DNA from: Pelargonium nanum
Taxonomy: Eukaryota; Streptophyta; Magnoliopsida; Geraniales; Geraniaceae
Assembly (NCBI GenBank): GCA_036897485.1
Contig: JAYMTF010000697.1
Location: 1 to 31,525 of the forward strand
DNA: 31,525 nucleotides
Reading direction: 5' to 3'
The translations under genes were made by a program, and so were the position numbers. The notes below the pieces were generated by a model. It made no database searches. It was given only the letters and a program-made list of their open reading frames with translations, and was not told where the DNA came from. Below, piece by piece: positions 22,961 through 31,525 of the stretch (positions are counted from its first letter, which is position 1; the number at the start of each line of letters is the position of its first letter).

Positions 22961-24922
22961 ATGGGAGTTCACACGGGTATTCGGCTTATTACCTACTCGA
23001 AAGAGATTGTAGATGGGCAACCAATCTATTTGTCTTCGAATTGCCTTCCTATCAAGGCTTCGAAATATGAACCTGCTGGACATTCATTTCATTCAGCGGC
23101 TCTTAAACTTGTTGGCTGGGAAGAGGAGAAAAAAATTGTAGATGATGATGATAAAAAAGTGCCAAATGACAAGGATCAGGGTTATATGCCATCTTCTGAA
23201 TCATATAGCAGTAAAGGCAAGAAGAAGTCGGGTGAAAACAAGCAACAAGATCACTATGCATTGTTGGGTTTGGCTCATTTAAGGTACCTTGCCACTGAAG
23301 AGCAGATACGAAAGAGCTACCGTGAGACGGCGCTGAGGTATCATCCTGACAAACAGGCTGCTCTACTTCTTGCTGAGGTAACTGAAGCTGCAAAAGAAGC
23401 GAAGAAGGCTGAAATAGAAAGCCATTTCAAGTCCGTTCAAGAAGCATATGAAGTGTTGATGGATCCTTTGAAGCGAAGAATTTACGACTCTACAGATGAG
23501 TTTGATGATGAAATTCCAACTGATTGTGCACCACAAGACTTTTATAAGGTGTTTGGTCCGGCTTTCATGAGGAATGGAAGGTGGTCAGTAACCCAACCAA
23601 TCCAAACTCTAGGTGATGACAACACTTCGATAAAGGATGTCGATAATTTCTACAATTTTTGGTATAGTTTCAAAAGCTGGAGAGAGTTCCCACATACTGA
23701 CGAGTTTGATCTTGAGCAAGCCGAGTCTCGTGACCATAAGAGGTGGATGGAGAGGCAGAATGCAAAGCTTTCAGAAAAAGCGAGGAAGGAAGAATATGCC
23801 AGAATACGTACTCTCGTTGACAATGCTTATAAAAGAGATCCAAGAATACTTCGGAGAAAGGATGCAGAGAAAGCTGAGAGGCAGAAGAAAAAAGAGGCTA
23901 AATATATGGCAAAGAAGCTGCAGGAGGAAGAAGCTGCAAGGGCTGCTGAAGAGGAGAGACTCCGTAAAGAGGAGGAAGACAAACGTGCTGCTGAAGCTGC
24001 TTTACAGCAGAAGAAGTTGAGAGAAAAGGAAAAGAAACTCTTGCGCAAAGAGAGAACTCGTCTTCGAACAGTTTCATCACCTGTTGTGTCCCAACGTTTG
24101 CTGAATCTCTGTGAGGATGACGTGGAAAATCTTTGTATGTCACTTGATATGGAGCAGCTGAGGAGTTTATGTGGGAAGATGGAGGATACAGAAGGGATAG
24201 AGCGAGCAGAAGTTCTAAGAGTAGCATGTGGATATAGTGCTGATTATGAGGGCAAGAAACAAGCTGAGAAGAAGATTCCTCAACAGAAGCCACAGATGAA
24301 TGGTTCTGTACAGGCTAATGGAAGTGTTCTTTTGAACAGCATTGAGAAGAAGGAAAAACCTTGGGGTAAAGAAGAGATTGAACTTTTGAGAAAAGGAATT
24401 CAGAAATACCCGAAAGGAACCTCTCGGAGGTGGGAGGTCGTTTCAGAGTTCATTGGTACTGGGAGATCTGTGGAAGAAATTCTGAAGGCAACCAAAACAG
24501 TTCTCCTTCAAAAGCCCGATTCTGCCAAAGCTTTTGACTCATTTCTTGAAAAGAGGAAGCCTGCGCCATCAATTGCATCTCCACTTTCGACTAGAGAGGA
24601 AGCAGGAGTATCATCTCCACAGGTGCTTGAAAACAATGTTGCTAAAGTTGATAGTTCAGAAGAGCCTACCGGCAGAAGTGCAGACAACTCAAATACAGAT
24701 GATGTAATTGTGGCGAACGGGGTTTCTTCCAGTCTGGACCAAGATGAGTGGTCGGCTGTTCAAGAAAGAGCACTGGTTCAAGCTCTGAAAACCTTTCCAA
24801 AGGAAGCCAGTCAGCGATGGGAGAGAGTTGTGGCAGCTGTTCCTGGGAAGACAGTGAACCAGTGCAAGAAAAAATTTGCATCAATGAAGGAGAGCTTTAG
24901 AAACAAGAAGAGTTCAGTTTAA
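22961..24922 (+). CDS. ZRF1: DnaJ/SANT protein of the ZRF1 (zuotin, MPP11) family
   Basis: One uninterrupted coding exon of 653 codons. The ATG at 22961 is chosen because MGVHTGIRLITYSKEIVDGQ matches the conserved family N-terminus and an in-frame TGA lies upstream at 22892. Order: N-terminal region with PIYLSSNCLPIK; J domain (about 97-175) with the HPD motif at 128-130, needed to stimulate Hsp70 ATPase; zuotin homology region containing FGPAFMRNGRWS and YNFWYSFKSWREFPHTDEFD; a long Lys/Glu/Arg/Ala-rich helix (about 290-370), which in the family contacts the ribosome; and two SANT domains (about 466-520 and 595-645). The animal homologue works both as ribosome-associated co-chaperone and as a reader of ubiquitinated H2A; Arabidopsis ZRF1a/b act in Polycomb-linked development. 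All parts look intact. Which paralogue this is cannot be told. Confidence 0.97.
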   Translation: MGVHTGIRLITYSKEIVDGQPIYLSSNCLPIKASKYEPAGHSFHSAALKLVGWEEEKKIVDDDDKKVPNDKDQGYMPSSESYSSKGKKKSGENKQQDHYALLGLAHLRYLATEEQIRKSYRETALRYHPDKQAALLLAEVTEAAKEAKKAEIESHFKSVQEAYEVLMDPLKRRIYDSTDEFDDEIPTDCAPQDFYKVFGPAFMRNGRWSVTQPIQTLGDDNTSIKDVDNFYNFWYSFKSWREFPHTDEFDLEQAESRDHKRWMERQNAKLSEKARKEEYARIRTLVDNAYKRDPRILRRKDAEKAERQKKKEAKYMAKKLQEEEAARAAEEERLRKEEEDKRAAEAALQQKKLREKEKKLLRKERTRLRTVSSPVVSQRLLNLCEDDVENLCMSLDMEQLRSLCGKMEDTEGIERAEVLRVACGYSADYEGKKQAEKKIPQQKPQMNGSVQANGSVLLNSIEKKEKPWGKEEIELLRKGIQKYPKGTSRRWEVVSEFIGTGRSVEEILKATKTVLLQKPDSAKAFDSFLEKRKPAPSIASPLSTREEAGVSSPQVLENNVAKVDSSEEPTGRSADNSNTDDVIVANGVSSSLDQDEWSAVQERALVQALKTFPKEASQRWERVVAAVPGKTVNQCKKKFASMKESFRNKKSSV

Positions 24923-25730
24923 CTAGTTAGCTTTCAACCCAACAGTGACAGAAAAAACGATATATGTGCACGAGGAGATTGGTACCGGCTATCCTGTTTC
25001 AGACCTAATTCTTTTTACTCAAGGTAGGAATTGCTTTAGCTACATTATGCTATTATAGTATGGAGAAAAGCAATTTCTTCCTCCAGTTTTTTAGTTTACT
25101 ATCAAGCCATATAGGTATTATTATAGAGAATATTTTTGGGAGATGAGGCCTATAGATGGAAAGTATTTTAAGTTGTCTTTACTTATCACTGAATATGCTC
25201 TATGTTTTGATAGAGTTGTCTTTTGTTCTATTCGGATCATGATTATTACTATTTACATCAGTGTCTAGGTTTTCTTGCATTGTTTTGTTGAAGATTATTG
25301 TATTGACAATCTGGTTAGTCTTTTTCTATGAAGAATGCTAGTTAATCCCACCTAAATTTTTTTAGCCCCTACTGTACTGTTTTTTTTTCTTTTAAAAGAA
25401 TAATGCGGCCGAGGTTGAGGAGTATAAGAAAGATCAATTATGTATGGAACTTTTTCCTGTTTTTTGTATTGATGTCAATGGAGATTTTCTTTTCTGTTTT
25501 ATGATTTGATTATATTTTCCCTATTGTCTTTCATTTTTCTTATAACTAACAAGTGAATAGTTCAACTGATGTATCAAATAGTCTCTAAGTTAACATTATG
25601 GATGATTAGAGATTGTTTTCAGAACAAAGTCTCTTGTTATTTTTGAGAAATATTAGACATCAGGAACATTGTATTGAGTATATCCTGAAGAAACATTTAG
25701 AAAATATTTTGCTGCCTTCATACAAAAACA

Positions 25731-25852
25731 AATTAGGTAGCATTTGGATTAGATTTTTTGTTCAATACTGTGAATAAGAATCTCATTCTTCATATTTGAA
25801 TCATGAACTATCATTCTCATTCCAAAAACTTCAATCCAAACGCTACCTAATT
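25731..25852. mobile_element. 122-bp MITE with terminal inverted repeats
   Basis: The left end AATTAGGTAGCATTTGGATT (from 25731) is the inverse of the right end AATCCAAACGCTACCTAATT (to 25852) with one mismatch over 20 bases. The interior also has inverted GAATAAGAAT/ATTCTCATTC-like blocks, so the whole piece can fold as a hairpin. It has no coding capacity. Ends of the GGTAGC(A/G)TTTGG type are seen in small plant DNA transposons; the superfamily cannot be fixed because no clear target-site duplication is visible outside the repeats. Confidence 0.8.
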
Positions 25853-26756
25853 GTTCATTCTCTACACAAGCAAATTAAAAGAAGTGTACACATACACATG
25901 ATGGGGAGATCCATGGTAGGGTGAAAACTTGTAACATCTGGTGACCAACAATGGCGGAAACTTAAGCGTAAGAGGCTACAATTCACATCTTCCATTGACA
26001 AGTCGCAATCTCCTAAGATCCAAGACTGCCGATGAAGTAATCTAGTGATTGGATAGTTATAGCATTTGTCAATGTAATAATCAAACAATGAAATGATCCC
26101 AAAGGAGTTTAAGGTTAAAACAAAATTAGGAATCCCTCGGCAAGTAGTTAAGGCTTAGACGTTGAGATACCAAAGTACGAATAATATTTACTCTATTGTC
26201 TATTGGAACGGAACATGTCAATGTATAAAGTGTGATAAAATCTAGACAACTTTTTTAACTAATGTCATGAGAAGAAAAAATGGGGGAAGAAGCCAATGTT
26301 TTTTCATGCTCACCACTTAATTGATAATTTTATGTTCTATTGGCTATTGTGTAAACATCACAAACATATATATACAAAATGCAAGCTTCAGTTTGAAAAG
26401 ATGCAATGCAAGCTCTCCCGAGATTGTGAAGATGACAGATGGAAGGATGAAGAGGTCCCGGAAAATAGTCAAATGCATCAAAACAAGGTTTTAGCGGGGA
26501 AAAACAGAAGAAAATACTCCGTCTTCCAAAATGAGTGTCTTATTTGTCTTGCAATGCTTCGTTTATTTCGGACAATGCTCAAATGAAACAGTTTTTTAAC
26601 TCAAAACACACTGTAAAGCCAGATCAGCATAAGCTTATGTTATAAAATCTGTTATCAAGTCTAGCTTGTGAAGACCAAAAAGTCCCTATCAGACATCAGA
26701 ACAGACAAGAACACTTACATACAAGAAAAGACTTTGGAGAGCTTGCTTTGTTTTCA

Positions 26757-26992
26757 TCAGCCCAGTTCTCCTATCATGAGGCCTGCAATACACAGACAAA
26801 TATAAAATATCAATGATGATGCTATGCACAAGCATAAGCATTAACGATACATATACACCGAGTGCAAAATAAAGCTTCTCATTGCTGGACGAAGGAACGT
26901 TCACAGGCTCATCGCTAAGGATATCCGAATATGCTTGCTTGCTCAGACTAGGAACTAGAGATGCTTGCTTGGTTTCACCACCACCCTTCCTT
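26757..26992 (-). other. minus-strand exon-like pair of unknown gene
   Basis: A minus-strand segment 26992-26859 follows a good acceptor (AGAATTAATTTCAG) and ends at a GT donor. It reads 44 residues without a stop in a non-repetitive, protein-like composition (RKGGGETKQASLVPSLSKQA, later SDEPVNVPSSSNEKLYFAL). Splicing to 26782 (acceptor TGTATTGCAG) continues in phase for GLMIGELG and ends at TGA 26759-26757. No upstream exon or start was found in the 300 bases before the kinase ATG. It could be the 3' end of a gene whose 5' part overlaps the kinase locus, a remnant, or chance. I do not recognise the protein. Confidence 0.35.
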
Positions 26993-27306
26993 CTGAAATT
27001 AATTCTATTTTCTATCATCATTGTCAGAACCAGTAAGAACATTGCCAAACAAGGAAGTTAATTCCAGGAGTTACTGTTGTTTTTGTCCATCCTGTCACAT
27101 ATTCTTTGATAATATTTACTGCATATTATATAAACTTGCAGCTAGTCAAGTTCATACCTCAAACAGACACTCTACTGATACTTTTTCCCTTCATATAGTA
27201 CTTCAATCATCTTAGACGTTGCTAAAATATTGCATTTTAGGAAGTAGTAGAACCATTAGGCCTTAAATATCAGAGTCACACACAGAGACCTTTCACAAAC
27301 TAAATC

Positions 27307-30300
27307 ATGTCCACAGAAGTTCAGAGAGTGGTGGTTCTCCAAGATGCATCCCGAGATCTTAGTCCAAGCGTAATCAGACGGGTCCTGCATGGCTTATCAC
27401 TTAAGCCAGGGGATGAGCTTATGCTTCTGGGAATTCTTCACCAGGTTAATAATCCTAGTACGTTATCTTTCATGGCAGCTGGGAAAATGTGTAAGGTTTC
27501 ATGTCTGTTTCCTTAGATAGAAGTAAAGTCGAACCAAATGATGGTAAAGATGAGCACATGTCAAAACAGTAGCTATAAAAAATGCTGAGTATGAGTATAC
27601 CAATTGAGATGATTGCACTAATTAATTTTTTCTTTTCTCCCAAACACCCTTTTTCTTCTCGTCATTCTTTACAGTGGGATACAAAATCAAGGTGGACAGT
27701 TCAATATTGGGAGCAAATAACAAAATTGTACAGGAAGAGGTTGCCAAGAAGAAGGAAGAGTATTATAACAACGCGGAGATTATAGAAATTTCTCAGCAAT
27801 GCAAAAAAGAAAAGGTAAACATCAAATATGCTGCTTAATTTAGTGCTTTCTGCTTTTCTCCTCTAGATCCATAAATTTTAAGAATTATGTCACAACTATA
27901 GAATGGACTTGTGCAAATGTAAAACATTGTACCTAAAAGTATAAACAGTTGCACCTTGCAACAGAAATCCTAATGAGATCATTTTTTGCATGAAATCTTT
28001 CAGATTACATTCCTTGTAGAGGTGCAAGTAGGACCTTCTGTAAGGATGGTTGCTTTAAAAGCTACCAAGAGTTTAAGAGCAACATGGGTGGTACTTGACA
28101 GGTTAGTCAAATATTTCATTTGTCAACTCAAAATTCTTAAACAAAGTTGTGAATAAGGAAATCAACTGTAGTGATGTATTAGTCTATCAATTTTATCTGC
28201 TCAAACAACCCCAGATATGATTACAATGTGTTAAATGCACTGTAGCATTACTAAATATAAAATCAAACCAAAATAGTCAATTTACAATAAAAAGAAAAGA
28301 AAAAAGGAAAAAAACTGAAAAAAATAAATAACTGAAAGGAACTTACATGTTATGTAGATGAGACAGCACAGTGAAAGAAATTCATTATCTATCTTGCTTC
28401 CCCAGCAGTCAGGCCTAATTGCAAAGTTAACAGACAATAATGATACCGGATTCTTGTGCATTTATCTCAAAAAAGAAAAACAAGGATGATATAAGGCTCA
28501 AGAAATAACAACTATACTGGACATCATTTTCTATGATCTTAGCATGTTGGACCATGTCTTCATGTTCGAAACATCACCTGCTGGTTGTGGTAGCTCACAA
28601 AATTTCACTCTCTTTGCTTGTGGCCTTAAAGGGAAATTCTTCAAGTACTTCAGTAGCATTATCTCCTCTGCTTTACGATTAAATATACTGCTGAGAACAT
28701 CAAAATCTCCTTACTCGAGATAAAGATTTTTTTTTTAAAAAAAGAAAACTATTTGGTGTAACATGAGGTATTAAAGGTTGTATGGAAAGTAAATCTGTAT
28801 AATTATTTTGTGTCTACATTTTTGTGCCGACTCTGGTAGAAATGAATCCAACACAAGCACTATTTGTCTTAGTAATTTACACCTTCAAAAGTTCTTCACA
28901 GAAATATCTAATTTTTATTCAGATTCCATTTTGCTCATATGGAGTGTATTGTTTCTCCATCAGCATGCTCAGTTGCTCACAAAAAATTGAAATTTCTTCA
29001 GAAGCTAATACAGGAAAGAGAAGACGAAGACACAAAAGATATATCGCTAAATATTTGTGTTTGTATATCATCTTTGGTGCAGGCATATGAAGAAAGACAA
29101 AAAGTTTTTCATGGATAGGCTTCCATGTGGGATATCTAGGATGAAACAGAACGACACTATAGAGGAGTTAAGAGGGCCAAAAGCAATTGAAGGCCAAGTA
29201 TCATATGATGAAATGATACCAGTAAATGTCAAACAAGAACTTTTTACAAAGAGTAAGTAACTAAGAACATCTATGATATATAAATCATCTTGATAATCTA
29301 TGAGCTCCAAAATACATGCCTATCTATAATAACAAGTTAGGAGTTCTGTTGCATACTTGAGTCGAACGATAATAAAGCTACAATGTCACGAGTTAAATTA
29401 GGTTTTGTTCCATACTAGCTCATAGGAATAACAAAACAAAATCTGAGAAATGAATTGTGCATTTTAATTTGAGATTCAATTAAACGCAAGTGCATGAACA
29501 CAAAACCCCATCTTGTCCAAGGCATACAGTTTCCTTGGATTGCAATGCAAATGATTTTCTAATTCGTGAGACGACAATTTAACTCAATATTGCATCTTTC
29601 AGAATCATCTAATCCCCGTAAAATCAGAACAAACAAGCAACAAGGTGGTGAAAGTGGTGGAGAATCTTCATGGGATTACTCTTTGAAATCTACTTCCTTG
29701 TCTAAAACTTCATCCAGTGAGCAGCTCACAACTACATATTCAAATCTGGGAAACACTGATGCCTCAAGTTCAGGAGGCTTTGCTGAGCCAAATTACTCCT
29801 CCTCACATTTTCATGAGGAAGGGAACACTACAAACACAGAGCAAGAAACAGAAGGGGAGCAATCCCCACCTTTTATGGCTGAAATTCAGGAAATAAGTCA
29901 GAAGGAACGACATAATACAAGCAGTCCAGATGAACAGCAAAAACAGTATGGCAACCGCAGCAATGATGGGATTGGAGAACCGGACGAGGTATTTAAAAAT
30001 TCTTATTGCTCAATTTGCGAGAATAAACGACCAAAGATTGGATGGAAGAGGGACTTCACTTATGCGGAGCTCCATGCTGCTACAGAGGGGTTTTCTGGCA
30101 AGAATTTCCTATCAGAAGGCGGATTTGGGTCAGTCTTTAGAGGAGAACTGGATGGGGTGAAGATTGCTGTAAAGCAACATAATAATGCAAGCTTCCAAGG
30201 AGAGAAGGAATTCAAGTCTGAAGTTCACGTACTTAGTAAAGCCAGACATGAGAATGTGGTCATGTTGTTGGGGTCATGTTCAGAAGGAAGTCACAGACTG

Positions 30301-31525
30301 CTTGTCTATGAATATGTTTGCAATGGATCACTGGACCAACACCTATCTAGTAAGCAAGAAGTCAACTACAAAAAAAACATCATCTTCTACTAATCCTCGG
30401 CAACTAATATTAATTTTTATACAATACAGAACACGCACGCGACCCACTAAGTTGGGAAAAGAGGATGAAAATTGCTCTGGAAGCTGCCAAAGGTTTGAAA
30501 TATCTGCATGACAACAACATCATCCACAGAGATATGAGACCAAATAACATTCTCGTAACCCATGATCACGAATCAATGGTAATGTATTCATATGCACTGA
30601 TACTCAATGAATATAGTGAAGTAGCCATACAAAATTTATTTTTGGGTGGTTTTACTGCTCCAAACTCCACCTTTAAACTGCATTATGATTCAAAACCTGT
30701 TTAATGTTATGCTTCCTAAGCTTATTCAAGATTGGATTCATGAATCTAATAGAATTTACTCTAATATGCATTAGACTAGATTTTACCGTATCAAGGCTAA
30801 CTTGTAAGAATATCAGCTAGGAGATTTTGGTCTGGCAAGAACTCAGCATGAAGATTCAGAACTGTCATCAGATACAAGAGTTGTTGGAACTTTGGGATAC
30901 TTGGCACCAGAATATGCAGAATGTGGAAAAGTGTCAACCAAGACAGATGTTTATTCCTTTGGGGTGGTACTACTACAGATGATCACAGGATTGAGAACAA
31001 CAGACAAGAAACTAGAGGGGAAAAGTCTTGTGGGATGGGTAACAACTTTAACACCATATAAGTATTTTATTTGCTTATCTGGCAACCTTAAAATGATAAA
31101 TGCATGCTAAGATAAGTATATATATGCTAATTTCTGAGGTTTGGTCAGGAGAATTAAGTCCAGTTTCCTCAAATAGAGCCAAAGGAAAAAAAAACAAGAA
31201 AAAACAGTCATTTGAACCTCGATATAGAATTATGTCATTAGAACTGTTTTACACCAGTAGTTCCATGATGAGCTCATTCACAAACACTAATATACAATTT
31301 ACAGGGAGTTGAGAGGGAGAGGGAGAGTAAGAGTTCAGGTTCTGCTTTATTTTCAGAGGAGTACCTTATCTGCATTTATCATCTTTTCCTTTCAGGCAAG
31401 ACCATTATTAAAACAAAGAAACTACCCAAGTCTGATTGACGAGAGGATCTTAGACTCCCATGATGTCCACCAACTTTTCTGGATGGTCCGAGTGGCAGAA
31501 AAATGTCTTAGCAAGGATCCTCAAA
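27307..31525 (+). CDS. Receptor-like cytoplasmic kinase with USP-like N-terminus, partial at 3' end
   Basis: Eight exons join in phase: 27307-27490, 27675-27814, 28004-28101, 29083-29252, 29603-30349, 30430-30578, 30817-31038 and 31396-31525, where the window ends after 613 codons. The N-terminal third resembles the adenine-nucleotide alpha-hydrolase (USP-like) domain ([20 protein letters not shown] near 8-27; [20 protein letters not shown] near 136-155). Then a Ser/Gly/Glu-rich linker, and a kinase domain from about 355: glycine loop [11 protein letters not shown], catalytic Lys388 (IAVK), HRD with Asp481 in [12 protein letters not shown] 499-501 and APE 526-528. No signal peptide or membrane segment is seen, so it is probably cytosolic. 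The pattern matches the plant kinase group often labelled 'inactive protein kinase SELMODRAFT_444075-like' (from memory). The first donor was set at ATGT|GTAAGG because it gives KM|LGYK in phase. The C-terminal lobe end is outside the window. Confidence 0.92.
28347..29004 (-). other. minus-strand exon-like segments inside kinase intron 3
   Basis: Kinase intron 3 (28102-29082) contains three minus-strand stretches bounded by splice-like sites. 29004-28919 follows a strong acceptor (CTTCTCTTTCCTGTATTAG) and reads [20 protein letters not shown] up to a TGA. 28710-28531 is open for 59 codons, including [20 protein letters not shown], and ends in TAG. 28414-28347 lies between an acceptor and a perfect GTAAGT donor and reads 22 codons. 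I could not join them in phase into one protein and recognise no family. They may be pieces of a decayed or overlapping antisense gene, or chance in an AT-rich intron. Confidence 0.25.

Larger units (their letters stand above)
24923..27306. other. intergenic region, ZRF1 to kinase gene
   Basis: Contains the ZRF1 3' UTR (first 200-300 bases), AT-rich spacer, a 122-bp MITE (25731-25852) and minus-strand exon-like segments (26992-26757). The plus frame 26296-26586 and minus frame 25855-26088 have no recognised domain. No convincing gene apart from the exon-like segments described separately. Confidence 0.5.

Overview
The window is nuclear DNA from a flowering plant, most likely a eudicot. Genes are split by AT-rich GT..AG introns and separated by AT-rich spacers carrying small plant-type transposable elements, and every recognisable protein is a plant housekeeping or signalling family. 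I did not try to name the species. All exon boundaries were placed by reading frames across GT/AG sites by eye; no transcript data or database search was available.

Layout: (1) 1-738 (+), the C-terminal part of the ESCRT-I subunit VPS23/TSG101 (ELC), cut by the window edge. (2) 739-3638, spacer with a 52-bp tandem duplication. (3) 3639-7250 (-), a Myb/SANT-like DNA-binding protein with a probable 5' UTR exon and a 2.4-kb leader intron holding two copies of one tRNA-derived SINE in opposite orientation, one with a perfect 14-bp target-site duplication. (4) 8953-10952 (+), nascent-polypeptide-associated complex alpha subunit. (5) 12362-16027 (+), SAC3/GANP-domain protein resembling SAC3C. (6) 16844-20122 (-), an eight-exon plant membrane protein I could not name. 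(7) 20985-24922 (+), a ZRF1/zuotin-type DnaJ protein with two SANT domains, an uninterrupted coding region and a 1.7-kb leader intron. (8) 24923-27306, spacer with a 122-bp MITE and a minus-strand exon-like segment of unknown origin. (9) 27307-31525 (+), a soluble receptor-like kinase with a USP-like N-terminus, running off the right edge.

The genes do not form a pathway: they cover endosomal sorting, co-translational protein handling (NAC alpha and the ribosome-associated ZRF1), mRNA export/processing, and signalling. From memory, the ELC and NAC alpha homologues are also neighbours in Arabidopsis (AT3G12400/AT3G12390), so the left end is probably an old conserved block with the Myb/SANT gene between. 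I found no bacterial-type system, CRISPR array, complete autonomous transposon or convincing new multi-gene system. The best leads are the SINE family, the unnamed membrane protein, the minus-strand exon-like segments around the kinase gene, and the intact catalytic residues of a kinase whose relatives are often labelled inactive.
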